DNA of 64,000 nucleotides from Aptenodytes patagonicus (Eukaryota > Chordata > Aves > Sphenisciformes > Spheniscidae). Below are positions 50,501 to 63,263 of the stretch, piece after piece (positions within the stretch are counted from its first letter, which is position 1; each line of letters begins with the position of its first letter). Where the stretch lies: assembly GCF_965638725.1 (NCBI RefSeq), contig NC_134952.1:58816065-58880064 (forward strand). Reading direction: 5' to 3'. The position numbers and the translations under genes are program-made. The notes beneath the pieces are model-generated. The model had not been told where the DNA came from, ran no database searches, and saw only the letters and a program-made list of their open reading frames with translations.

Positions 50501-53500
50501 ATTCCTGGGTTGTGGATATGAGCTAATTTCATTTGGCTTATACTGAGCCTCTTTAGGTTCATTTTCCCACATCATCTGCTTTTCCAGTTGAGGCAGCAAA
50601 AAAGCTCGAAAATGAATTTGCACTGTGGTCCCCGTATGCCTGCCTGAAAAGAGGAGAGAAAGCCTCGCTCTTGCCTTCTTTATTTGTTTCCCATAGGAGA
50701 ATGCAGACAGCAATTCAGTCATCTTATGACACTCATTGTCTTAGAAAACAGAGGAGCAAATTGATGTTAGATCCACTCAGATCATGAAGTAGGACTTAAT
50801 TTCAGTTTTGTAAAGTGTTCAGAAGAGTTACGGTGTGTTCTTAGATGGCTTCTTCCTCGTGTGTTGCCAAGGGCTGTTGTATCCCGAAGAGTCACAAAAG
50901 GTAGTGTTTTGTCACACAAGGATGGGCAAAACCCAGCACAGAGAGCAGTGTAGCTGAAGATCTCAATATTTAAAGTTGTGTTTTTAAACTAGGTTAACTT
51001 GTGATGCATGGACTTGTTCATTCCTTTTTTTCCCCCCTCCGGCTCTGAAGCCTTAGCCAGACTTTGACAAAGCAGCATGACAGTAAATGCTGCTTTGCTT
51101 AGCCATCTGAATAGGTGGTACTTCTGTTAGGCAATCCATGGCAAAGGCATAGTTGGTGCGCTGTACACTGATAGATGTCCTAGTGCACTAGACCAAATCA
51201 TGCAAACATACTGGTGGTCTAGGATTGGTCCAGATCAGGAGAGGAAACATGCCTGGGCAAGTGTACTTCTTTTCTGCAAGCATCTCTCAAATGTTAATTT
51301 TTCATTATTTAACCTTTTCCTGAGCTTACCCTTGGTGACCCGTTGCTCCCTATTTTCTGCCTTCGTTGTTGTTTGACCTGCCGTCCCACACACTGAGTAA
51401 ACTTGTCCTAAGCTTTCACTTCAGAACACCCTTGAATGTGCTGCTCAGCTTGAAATCAGCTGAGGACCGGTGAAATTGGTCTGTTCAGTGGTGACAGAGC
51501 ACAAATGATAATAATCCTGATAATGTTATTTAAATACCTTTGCAATTTTTGAAAGGTATTGGATTGTTGTGTTTCTTTAGATGCTTTACCCCTTTTCTAA
51601 AAATGCCTGCAGTGACTTTGGGGAGCTGCTTTTTCAGAGAACAAAAAAATGAGTATTTTTTAAAATGGAATTCCTACACTTGGCCTTTGAACCACTTAGT
51701 CAGATGCAGACAGTGGAATCTGGCACCAAGGATAATCTTCTCCTGATATGGATATGGGGGGGAATGGCAATGAGGGAGGAATGCAGCGATGGCTTAATAT
51801 TTAACTATTTCAGGACTGATACAAGCTACAGTGAAGTACAGAGGAGTCTTTTCTGGTTACTCAGATGTGTAAAGTCTCTAACAACTAGAATGTACTTTTC
51901 AATAAGACTATGAATTTCTGCTACCATCGGGATCTGGGTGATAAACATTAAAAACATAAAGACAAAGCATAATACTAGATATCAGCAGAGCAAGAACAAA
52001 ACCACTTATCTGCATTAAAAGATAGTTCAGCATTTTTCCTTCTCAGCCCTTAGTGGAGCTGAAAAGATTGGAATTAGGAGACTTTTCTCATAACAGCTAT
52101 TAAAAAAAATTAAAGATTGGATTAAAACTTGATTCTTTCTGCTCCCCCTTTCAATGACTAAAAAGTCCTTAGTGCAGTAAATGCAGTTATGTGATCCTTG
52201 AAGCTGTTGAAAAAAGGGAAATGCTAAAAGCAAAGAATGTGGGTTTTGTTATTCCTTGATATCATTAGAGTAGCATCATTCTACAATAGCATTTCATTTG
52301 CCTTCACTGTTCTGGCACCTATTAAAATGTATTTGTCTTAATATTTAAGCATTTAATATAGGCACTTTGTTCCTGTTTGTACTCTGGAGCTAAATCATAA
52401 GATCTAGGAGTCTTACAAAATCACACCCTCTATCAATCTTCCAGCTAGTTTTATCCCCTGGTCTGATATGCAAGCTTCTGTAGACTACTTATTTTAGCTG
52501 TGTTTCCCTGAAACTCAGTTGTTGCTCTGCACCTCCTGAATAGCTGCTCATAGAAAAGCAGGGAGGTTACTTTTCAGAAAGTCTTCTGGCAAGATGATAT
52601 ATAATAAGATGTTTGATTTAGGTCAAAGTTATTGAGCCTTGCCTGAGAAATGCAACATTGGACTTTAGAGTGGTTGCATGCCAGCACCATCTCTCCCCTG
52701 TTATGCAAATGGTACTGCAGAGGGTGGGACAGTCCATGAAAGCCCTTCCTGAAATAATTCTCACTGCAGAATTTGAATTTGCGGAGTTTTAGGCAACATA
52801 TCCTGGACACTGCGGGTATCCAGATGAAAGGGTGAAGTGTACCTCTCTGTTGCCCCTTTTTTTAGCCCAGCATATATCAAAGATTTCCCTGGAGGAAAAC
52901 GGGACATATTCTTGTTTATGAAGTCTGGCTGACCTCTGGACTACCCTTCCTTTTAGCTATTTTCTACTAGTTCTGCATGAGATCTCATCACTTGCAGGTT
53001 TTTTTTGGAAGTGGAATTCAACAACTTTCAATCGTAACTATTCAGTCAAAAAAATCTTTGTCATTTTTTGTTGTTGTTTTTAACAAATGGGAAGCTTGGT
53101 CATGATTATTGTGTGGAATGGAATTGCATAAGAACGCAGTGTTTGTTGTAAGGCAGAACACTGCATTATTAATAGCAATAATAATTACTAATAACATGAA
53201 GCTGCACTCCATGTTTTGTTTTGGTTTTCTAACACCAAAACAGTGATTATTCTGTAATTACAAATAGCCTGACATATGTACACACCACCTCTTATACTCC
53301 CAAACTCAGCAATTAGCTGGTAAATGAAAAAAAGTCCTACTGTTTTCCCAAAGGATTAAAAAGCTGAAAAGAAATCAGTCTTATGCAGTTATTAAATGTT
53401 CCCCCCCACATTCATGCATCTGTGAAGAACTTAGCTCATGAACTTTGAGAATATGGTACTGTTGATGTATTGGCCCACTCCCAGCTTATAAAATTCTCCA

Positions 53501-56500
53501 AGAAAAGCCAAGTTTATATTTAACAAGCTTTATCAAACCATTGAAGTTAAGTGAAAAGCACACTGATACGCTATATAAAATACACAGAAAGGGCTTGGAA
53601 AGCTTGCAGAAAATAATTGTGCCAAGTACTTTCTCCCACGATCGCCACTCAACATATTAGTCGTCGTAGCAAAAAGAAGTGTACACATGGATCATATTTA
53701 GAGTCCTGCATCTCTCGTTTCATATCAAGTGCACATTCCTCTAATTAGGTCTGAGCACTGAAGTGACTGGTTTAAAGCTCTGCAACACGTTCTTCTAGAA
53801 GTTTGTAACAACGTTTAGAGAGGACTTTAGAGAAAAGTTTTGAAGAAATATTTTATTGTAGAGCTTTAATTATAGGCAAATATATCACCTTTAACTTGGA
53901 GAATGCTTGTATGTATGCACAGATGTAACTCAGATTTATTAAAATAACCATGCATTAGAAGTGGTATTTTAGTAAGTAAACTGAAGTCGTTTGGAAGATA
54001 AGTTCCTAATACTTCCTGCTGTATTTTCCATAAACAAGAGCTATGGGGGACTGGGAATGGGATCCACAGGGCAAGCACATACCTTGAGACTGTCACCCCT
54101 GAGTATCCTACAAATCCTAGAGCAGCACGGCAGTGGGTTTCCTCAATGCTCTCTGCCATAGTGTTCATTCAGAGCCCTGTAACTACCTGTCTGTGAGTCT
54201 GTGGTCTGAGCCTTTGATCCCTAAGAAAAACTTAATTTAAGGCGCAGGGGAAGAACAGGAAGATATGGAGGTGCAGAGTGTTAAGTTCAATGTTAACCTA
54301 GATGAGAAGAAGATATGGGCATCCCGTCGATGGTGGGTGCCTGGGGCCCAAGGGTGATGGCGTGGTGAGGTTCCTCACAGGCGGGAGTCCTCCTGCAGCT
54401 CAGGGAGAGGGCAGCTTGCTTTTCCGTCTGCTCCCGTGGGCTGGCCTTTTTCCATCCCTGTGCCGTGTCGATGTGGCAGATGTAAAGACACTTCAAGAAA
54501 AGGCTGCGTGTCCATTCCAGACTAGCAGCTACAGTATATACGTATGCTGCGCTCAGCAGTTTTGAAGCAAATTGCCGACTTGTTATTCATAGCATAGGAA
54601 ACGAACAGTATCTTTTTTCCTTAGCGCAGTCTGAGAAGAGGAAAGGCAAAGTGATAATCCCTGGGGGTGCAGCATGGATGTGTCTCGTGTGTGGGGACTG
54701 CTGCATTCCACAGGGAGCAGCAGCCTGCAGCGTGGTTGTAATGCGAGGCGAAACTCCACTCTGAGGGCTTATCTAAGGCAAAATTGCCGTCAGAGCACTG
54801 TCCTGCCAGAAATGACAGTAACGAACTTACAGGATGCTGTTAGTTTAGCAGCTTTTGTAAGTAAATACTCCTGCAAAATTTGCTGTCCCAGGTGGCTGGC
54901 CACAGTAAGCCCAAGAAATTGAATTACCAGTTCTAACATCCCCGAGCAAACCCCCTGCAGCTGAATTTAAATGGTGCTGATAGCTGCTGTGTGTACCACA
55001 GTGGCAGTGATATAGGCACACACAGACAGTTCACACACGTATCTACTCCATGAGCTACTGCTCATGGTTCTCCATGACTGTAATGCAGTTAGAGCAGTGT
55101 AAGAGCGTCTGTGCTGTTACGCGTCAGAACAGCTTATACCGCCGTAAGCATCTCTGTGCAGGTGTGACTATAGCTGTACAATGTGCTTGTTCAAGTGTCC
55201 CGCCTACATGTTAGATAGAACTCTTAGGAAAGACAGCAGTATACTGCTGGGAGGGATTAAGGGTGAACGATGGTTTTAGAGCATGCCTGTTTGGATTTTT
55301 TGCTGCCTGAGGTAAACGGATTTTTTTTTTTCTTTATATAATTGAATATAGTATTTTTGCATAAATGTATTGCAGGGCAATTATGGCCCAGGTGGTGTGG
55401 ACTGTGCACATTTGTAAGGTTTCTTTCATGTTAAATCTCAAAATTCTAATCATGTAAGCAAACAAACAGATTAAACAAAGCAGCAAAAATATTATTACAA
55501 ACAGTGTATCCTTAAAAATTAACAGGCCTTTACTACCCAAGCCAACCTAAAGTCCTTGAGGCTGTTTGAGCATTAATATCCTAGACTGCAAATAGACATA
55601 ATCCAAAATCTACAAAGGATTAAAAAAAGAAAAAAAAAGGAGATGTAATGATTCCAAAAATGACTATAATATTAAGGAGTTAATCAGTTTCCTACAGACT
55701 TCAAGCTTTTTATTTATTTATTTTTATTATACAAAATTTCCATCCAAGATCTGTAGCCTGTAATACTACTTTTAAAATACATTAGCATTTGGTCGACCTT
55801 TTACCAGGCTGCTTATTTTGTCCTAATTCCAAAAAGCAGGAAGCTACTTCATTCTTGTTTCTTGTTTCCCTCTGTCTTCTGGCTTTAGAGGAGCTCTTGC
55901 GGCAGTGCTATTTACATGTTGTCCTAGTGCAAAAGGAGTTCCTTCTTACCTTTGATTTGATTTCCTGAAAACAACAGTCCTTTATTTCAGTTTAGAATTG
56001 TAAATCATCTCAATTCTTGTTCTCACTTGCCTAAGAAGCCTATAGAGACATTAAGATGCTTATTTTAGCACTGCAAATGGAAAACGTGTCAAGTTTTTAA
56101 TAGATAATGCCCTTAGAAATACTGTAGGTGTCAGAGGTGTCTATAACATCTAGGGACATGCCTGAAACACATTACTACTGTTATTAATTATGCTCTAGAC
56201 CTGCCTCTAAAAGAGGAATTTCCAAGACAGCTCTACCCAGTGCAATCTGTTTGTCTCTAAGCTGACAGCTGTCCCTCAGGCATGACATCGGTGTGTTATT
56301 TCTGGAGACTTACACAGACTGGCACAGCGTCTTCAGAAGTAAGTGGAAGTCTTTGTAGCCACCTGACTTTGGCAGCCATTGTTCCCACAAAGACCTCTTA
56401 AATTTCAGGTTGTCCTGGCTGCTGAATGTCTAATGAACCTCTGGGCCCGTTAATCACTGAGAGTGTTCCTTCTCCTTGCAGCTGAGAACAGCAGCTGAAG

Positions 56501-57117
56501 GACAGACTTTGTTGGAAAGCAGAAGGTAGAATTACAGTTGAATTCCAGCTTCCACTAGAGCTCCTCCTTCTCAGCTCTCAGTACAATCCTGACAATTGTT
56601 TAGGGAGCTCTAATCCTTTGCAGACAGATGGATATACCTTCAGCTGTGTTTCAAAGGTTAGGTGCGTGTGGGGCGTCTTCCAAGTACCACTGCCTCCTGT
56701 TGAGATTCTCCTGTAAACATCTGTGGAAGGTGAGTGGATCGGAAAGTTTGAGCAAGGGCTTTAACATGGCTTTATGTTATTGAGAAACTACTATCTTTAA
56801 AAGTGCATTTGGAGGGGAATAGTGTGCTTCAAGGCTAAAGCCTTTTTTCTTCCTCTTCCCCCCGGTCAAAAAGGAGCTTTCATTTGAAGAGCCTTTAGCA
56901 GATTTGGAATCATCTTTTACAGTGCTCAGATAAATGTTACAACGTAAGTCATAAATCACAGAGGCATAAAGTTTATGAATCTTCATGTCAAATATAATTA
57001 AATATATTGAATTCTCCAAGAAAAGCACAATGCCCAGAGCTGCTCTGCTGTTTTTTGTTAAAGGTAGTGACCTACTTCCTTCTCCCATTCATTTCTGAAA
57101 AACTACTTTTCTCACAG
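47520..57117 (+). other. NPNT: NPNT intron 8 (9.6 kb)
   Basis: A phase-1 intron between the RGD exon and the auxiliary-motif exon. It holds an exon-like open segment on the minus strand (50479-50643) and a short CTGT tract near 49456-49472. No LINE fragment was recognised. Confidence 0.85.
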
Positions 57118-57213
57118 TTCCACGCCAGCCTGGAGTGAGCAATAATCTGTTTGAAATACTTGAAATTGAAAGAGGGATTACCGCTGATGAATTTGAAGCA
57201 AACGATGACCCAG
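57118..57213 (+). CDS. NPNT: NPNT exon 9: acidic segment with integrin auxiliary motif
   Basis: Residues 417-448 start IPRQP and contain NNLFEILEIERG (425-436), followed by an acidic tail ending NDDP. In mouse and human nephronectin the equivalent LFEIFEIER segment is reported to strengthen binding to integrin alpha8beta1 in addition to RGD. Here one Phe is replaced by Leu. The acceptor is TTCTCACAG|T and the donor CCAG|GTAAAG. The exon is 96 nt and phase 1 at both ends, so skipping would remove the auxiliary site and keep the frame. Confidence 0.95.
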
Positions 57214-57612
57214 GTAAAGATCACATCTCCTGTTCAGGGCCTAGGGTTTAGGACTTTTTGAGATTTCTTGGGTTTTTATACATTTTCACAGGACTCCTAC
57301 ACCTTATGCCCTTTGTTTAAACCATGCTTTGTAAAAAGAAAAAAACCCACCACCTAAGTGAACCTTTATAGTTTTATTTCCTAACAGATTTAGCACAAAA
57401 ATAGTGTGAATTGTTAATAATGACACTAGCATCCTTTTTATTGTTTTAGTATTTTTGTAGATTCTTTTTCTAGTGCCCCTTCTGCTGCATTTAATTTTCA
57501 TATTTGCTTGCTAGTGTCAGCCACAAGGGAAACTGCTGTAGTTCCCCAACCAAAACAATCCAAATGACGTAGTTTTTTGGGTTTTTTTGACCTTCTGCTC
57601 TGTTCTGCCTAG
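57214..57612 (+). other. NPNT: NPNT intron 9
   Basis: A 399-bp phase-1 intron without recognisable features. Confidence 0.92.
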
Positions 57613-57711
57613 GTGTGCTGGTACACAGCTGTAGTTTTGATAGCGGACTGTGCGGATGGATCAAGGACAAAGATGATGACTTGCACTGGGAACCAGTGAG
57701 AGATGCGTCAG
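57613..57711 (+). CDS. NPNT: NPNT exon 10: start of the MAM domain
   Basis: Residues 449-481 open the MAM domain with HSCSFDSGLCGW and continue through DLHWEPV. Cys455 and Cys462 match the first pair of MAM cysteines. MAM domains in matrix proteins act in adhesion or assembly. The acceptor is CTGCCTAG|G and the donor TCAG|GTAAGA. It is 99 nt, phase 1 at both ends, only 399 bp after exon 9. Confidence 0.96.
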
Positions 57712-60700
57712 GTAAGACACCTGTGTACGATCGCAGCCTGTAGTTGAAGAACCACCCAGGCTTGAGGTTGATGACAGTTCTCACATTATGATGAATTTAC
57801 ACAGCTTCTGTTCTCTTTAGTTCCGGGATATATTTCACACACACACCTCTTCTGTGTATAAAAATCGAAACTGAGGATTCCCAACATGAAAGAGCAGTTG
57901 AGAATTTGCACTTTTATCATAGCTGGTATCTTTACAATAGGAATGTCTCTGAAGGAGAAGTAAATGTATTCAGTAAAAGATTATCTGTCTTAAAAGAATC
58001 AGAAAGAACAAAAATGTGGACTAGAGAACAACTTTTATTTATGGGGAAACAAAGCTTATTTTTCAAACAACCATGCAAACATAATTATTTCTGTATTACT
58101 AGCAAAATTATAGAAAGTGCTGGAAATAGTCTTTGTTCTGCTGCCAATATAATGTTCTAGTTTAACCTCTCAGTTTGATTTTATTGAATTCTGCTCTAAG
58201 TTGCAGCAACCTGTATATAGGAAAACTGTTAAGTAACTGGAAGGAAGGCAAGTTAGGTGCTCATAGGCACAGACTTCTGAAAAGGGGTATCTTTGGGATG
58301 GTAAAAAGCGACCTTGCAATGAACTTTACAGGGGAGCGCGTACTAGCCACTTGCAGGATAGAAGACTGGCATGGGCACTGGTGGTCAGCCAAAGCAGCAG
58401 CTCCCCCCACTTGCACACCTCTGCTGGCGTAGTCCCAGCAGAACTGCACCTCTACGCTGCTGGAAGTTAGTTGTATTTTGTCTCCTGTTGATTTTCGTGT
58501 ATGGCACCGGGAGGTTGGCTGTCCTTGCCTGCGTACCCTTCCCCCAGCAGCGCTTGCCCCACAGCGCTGGGGATTAGACACACATCTCTGGCTCCCCGTA
58601 ATGATGGGATTACTTCATACCCAGAAGAGCAGCCTTTGAAGTGCACAATGCTTACATTGTGTGAGGGGATGGCAGACTTCGGAAGGAAACGCGCTCTCAG
58701 GCGGTAAAACATTATAGGTTAAGTCGAGGGAGGGTGAGGGCACCGAGAGCGATTTTCCTTATGCACCACCTCATCACAGATGTCTGTCCTTACACTGCCA
58801 TTGATGAGACAGTCGTTTGCCACCGTAGTGGGTGACCTGGCACCTTTTTCAGTCTGTTTAGCTGGCTAAGTGGAAGTGCTGTCCTCACTTACTGGGCCTC
58901 CCCACCCACAGGCATGCTCTAGTATTTCCTATGCTCCTTACAACACTTAAAAAGTCTCATGAATGACTCGGACAGCAGAGCTCCTTCCTCCTGCAGATGA
59001 GAAAACAGGTAGCTGTCTCCTGCTTGCAGACTGGCATTTTAAAAAAGATTACACGTGATTCAAACATCTTTTTGAAACAATGGATTTAAAAATGCTATGA
59101 TTCTGAGAAAGTAAGTCACTCACTCAAAGCATATTCATTACCTGTACTCAAAAATTGTTAATACATATTGAGTTCCAGAACTATGATTTTTAACTGGCTT
59201 TTTTTTTTTTAGACTTTTTTTTCTCCTGCGTTGCTTCCCAGTCAGGGACGATCTCAGCTTTCTGTTTCCTGTGTATGTTCTGCTGCTGTTGACATAACCT
59301 GTTAAAACTAGTCCCTTGAAGTCATCCACCCCCTCCCTCCTGTCTGGAATACCTTGTTGCAAGGATTTATTTTCACAGCTTGTTCCCGAGTGTTTGCTTT
59401 CACCTTACAAAGTTTGCTATTTATTGGTTTATCAGAATCTGCATTTTGAAAGGTGCCATGCTGAAGCCTTATAAGCTTATCTTGCATGCAGAAAATGCTG
59501 ATTTGAGGGGACCTTTTCCTGCAGGGGCTTGCCTACAGATAGGTTGGCTTTGTGCTTACCTAAATCTGTTTCCTATTGATTGGATTCAGTCACTGTAACT
59601 ATCTGAAACAGATGCAGTTAATGAATCAAGTCAGTACTTTTATAGTGATATAATTGTATTTACAACAAACAGGTGCAGTTATTTAAACTCTGTTATGCTT
59701 ATTTTAGCAGTTAGTGACCTTGATGCAAAAACAATGCATTAAAAAAAAAACAACCAAAAAACATCCCAAAAAACTTTAACAGATGCCACTTCATGCCCAA
59801 ATGCAGATCTGGGGCCCCAGACAGCAGCATACTACTTTGCTTTGTTAAATCTCATTGAGACCAAAGAACTTAAAAACCTATGAAGAAGTAGTAAATTGGA
59901 GACAAGGTTGGTTTTTAAGTGTGTGACAAGCCCTGGTACATTGTCATTAAATCTCACAGCTTCTGAGGGAAATCATTGTGGCTTTCAAAAAACAAAGCTC
60001 TGGTTGAGTAGTAGCAGGGTGACAATTTAAATGAAAAATATTCTTCTGTTCTATAATTAAGTAAAAACTGTGTATGTCAACAGTATTACAAACCCCCGAT
60101 ATTTCTACATCATCGGTTTCAACTAAGGAGCCTAAATGCCACCTTTACCTTAAGTTCATTAAACTTGGATTTTTTGATTAAAAAAAATTTAAAAAATGTG
60201 ATCTCCTTAAAAAAGATTCTTAGAGTCCAGAGTAAGATAATTTTTTTTTTTTAATTTTTGGTTTTTAAAAGTGAACCCTCCTCCCTTTGGTAATTTCAAA
60301 TTGTAAAGTTACCATCCACCTTGCAAAAGTTTTAATGAAAAGTACAAAGAAAAAAATACAGGTGTGGGTTTCCTCCAAGATGTGAAGTCTCATTTATTGT
60401 AGTTTTGAGTGCCTATGTGAAAGGGTGCGTGGGACTTACGGAAGTATATGCCTTTTTTTTTTTCTTCTTCTTTTTTTAGGTTTAATGGATGTTGTCATAC
60501 CTGAGATCCTCTACTTTTCACGTTCTAGGTGTTTTTATGAAGGCACCTTTTCTTCACATATGATCAGAGATGATGATAGGGTTTTGAATTAAGTATGTAT
60601 GTTCACTGACAACTTGCTACTGTTAGAGAAGACTTCAGGGAGTGTATCAAGTTCCCAGCCATTTGGAAGTCATTACTGTTTCTAGCTTCCTGTATCTAAT

Positions 60701-61284
60701 CCAGATTAAGACTTTAAATTATGGCTAAATAAAAAGGCTATCCGTGTTTGCAAATGGATACACTTTGAGACTTGACTTAACCTGTTAACACAGTTCCCAA
60801 ACAAAAGGAAAGGGACAGAACCGTAGCTAAACTACATGATAACATTTATGCTGGCCTTCTCATTCACCTATCCAATAGCAAAAAACTGCGGCTTATAAGG
60901 TGCATAAATGTAGATAGTAGCTTTAATGTCACTGTGGGTTTAAAATCATGAAGTCAACAAAGGGTTGTCAGAAATGGAGGAATACATGAAATTTTCATTT
61001 TTAAAAGAGGTATTATTTGCTTTGTAAAAAGAAATTAGATGGGCAAGACCTAACCTGGGACTAATGTAAACAGAAGACCAGCACTGTAAATCTCACTCTG
61101 CAGGAGGCAGACGCATCAGTTCTGGTTCACGTTCCAGCGGCTGTATGCCTTATTTAAGACTCACCGGACCTTATGGAGCCCTTTTTTATTTTTTGATTTT
61201 TTAATGACTCTTGTGCATTTGGTCCTGCAACAGACTAGAATTTAAAAAAAAAGACGACAAAACTAACTACTTTTTCTTTTACAG
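57712..61284 (+). other. NPNT: NPNT intron 10 (3.6 kb)
   Basis: A phase-1 intron inside the MAM domain. It has several A-rich and T-rich runs (for example about 59742-59775 and 60180-60260) but no identified repeat family or exon. Confidence 0.88.
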
Positions 61285-61541
61285 GGGGACAGTATCTTAC
61301 TATCTCTGACCCCAAAGGCAAAGAAGGAAGAGTAGCGCATCTTATCCTGCCGTTGGGTCACATGGCTCAGGCCGGTGACTTGTGCCTGTCATTTAGGCAT
61401 AAGGTGCCTGGACTGCATTCTGGTGCCCTCCAAGTCTTTGTAAGGAAAAATGGTGCTCACGGACCAGCCGTTTGGGGAAGAAATGGTGGCCATGGCTGGA
61501 GACAGACACACATAACTTTACGAGGACTAGGCATCAAGAGT
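61285..61541 (+). CDS. NPNT: NPNT exon 11: central MAM domain
   Basis: These 257 nt encode residues 482-567: GGQYLTI, then LCLSFRHKV, VRKNGAHGPAVWGRNGG and HGWRQTHITLRG, ending GIKS. The acceptor is TTTTACAG|G. The donor AGT|GTGAGT sets a phase-0 end. A complete MAM domain needs one more beta-strand segment and a final cysteine, encoded in the missing last exon. I looked for it up to 64000 and did not find it. Confidence 0.96.
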
Positions 61542-61869
61542 GTGAGTACCGACGCGTGTGCTGCCTTCCGTTTTTTTGCCTGAGAAGCTGAAGACACTTA
61601 GATGGTATAGCACTGGACTGTTTGTCTTCTGGGTCCAATTTCAGCCTGTGTTTTACTTCTTTGTTCCCTGCCAATGGAATCACATTAAGGATAAGAGAGC
61701 CGTTGTGGATTTTGTCCAATTAGTTTTTCGCAAAAAAAGAAAACAAACACCTACAGCAATAGACACATAGGAAACTGCAAAATAGCCTGTACTGAGCTAC
61801 CTCGTAGAGCCTGTTTTCAGGGAATCACCATGTAGGAAAGAGCAGTCTAATGAACAGTGGCGTACGTAC

Positions 61870-62330
61870 ATGGATTTCCAAAAAGCCCGTATCAAGATTC
61901 CTCATGAACAATGCTTTAAATAATACAGTGCCATAAAATAGGAAGAATCATCCCCTGTGGATTAATAACTGGCTAAACCAGGGCAAAGACACTGAAAATA
62001 AGTCATTTTTTATAATGTAGGGTCATTACATGTGCAATCTCACATGGTTTTATGCTCTTCAACATACTTGCAGCTGATCTGGACAAGGAGGTAAATGATG
62101 ACCTAACTACGCCAATAACGCAAAATGGTTTAGCGCAATCAAAAGAAGCTGTCTGAAGTGCCATGGAGAATCTTCTAATACCTGGAAATCTTAGAAACAT
62201 TGGGTGATAAACTGATATATCAAAAGCTCAGTATTTTTCTTCAACCCCTGCTTAGCTTTGAAGGTAGTTGCTATTTCAGATCTGAAGAAGAGGCTTGGGT
62301 GCTTCAGGGCCTGTTTTGCTCTGACTTGTA
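61870..62330 (+). mobile_element. Old CR1/L3-like LINE remnant
   Basis: Diverged pieces are in the order expected for a reverse-transcriptase domain: TGGATTTCCAAAAAGCC (DFQKA), a CTCATGAACAATGC segment, TGGATTAATAACTGGCTAA (WINNWL), then ATGCTCTTCAACATACTTGC and GATCTGGACAAGGAGGTAAA (MLFNI, DLDKEV). No frame is open across it. It is much older than the copies at 4013 and 46109, and its ends are uncertain. Confidence 0.6.
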
Positions 62331-63160
62331 TCAGGTGGTCTAAAAAAAGCTCACACATCATAATGTTTATAGTGGGAGCAGGCTACAACACACACAGTAT
62401 ATGGTTCTAAAATTAATATTAAGGCTATAATTACTGCAGTTAATTCTCTGAAAACTTTACCTCAGCAGAAGTAACAAAGACGCCTGACCTCCTGTTAGCT
62501 GTAAATGAATACCAGGCTAAGAATGTGGAAGTTTATAGCAGGTGAACAATATATTTGCCCCATTCTTACCCTTTTCTGCCAAGTTTAACACTTCTCGCAA
62601 TCCTCAGGTCTGTCTCACCTTATGGGGCAGTTCATTAAATAAGTGTGTATTACTAACATACTGTCTGGCAGAAAAGCAAATGAGTTTTAGAGATGGCAAA
62701 CAAGACCAGCAGCTCCCCTTTGCACTATCCCCTGCCCCTCCTGACCACCTCAGCAGCAGCTGTCAGCGTGGCTCGCCAACTGTAACCCATCGCTTGGTCC
62801 ACAGACCAGAGCTGCCTCATGGCACCTTACAGAACGGTCGAGCTTGGGATCTTTTCCAGCCAGCATGGGGAGCCTGGGCTGCTGACCTGAGCCACTGTGA
62901 CATTTATTCCAAGGATCAGGGAATGAGAGAAAACTCTAGGTAAGCAGGGAAGGCCTCTGCCACAGAGAAATCAGGAAGAAACCAGGTAGCTTTATTTTCT
63001 AGCTAATTAATTAAAAACCAAAAGCAACTAAACACTAGTGATTTTAGGGGGGCCTACTGGAAACCTGAGGAGAATATGAATGGAGACCAGAATCCTTCAT
63101 CACACTTTCCAATGAATTAGCTCTGTGTAAATTATTTCTAAAGCACACTCAAAATCACTA

Positions 63161-63263
63161 ATTTCTAAAAAAATAATTCATTTATTCAACAGAGTTGAAT
63201 AAAAAATAATTTTAAATTCTTTTATTTCTAAAAAAATAATTCAGTATATTCAACACAGAGTTT
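63161..63263. repeat. Local AT-rich direct repeat
   Basis: ATTTCTAAAAAAATAATTCA and the following TATTCAACA-AGAGTT occur at 63161-63197 and again at 63224-63263 with small indels, a 63-bp period. It is a short tandem duplication in intron 11. Confidence 0.75.

Noticed and set aside
59742..59775. A-rich tract that might be the tail of a processed pseudogene
   Set aside because: No upstream coding similarity and no flanking duplication could be seen.
62542..62943. 133-codon plus-strand frame in intron 11
   Set aside because: The GC-richer second half explains the length; no homology recognised, and the frame does not continue the MAM domain.
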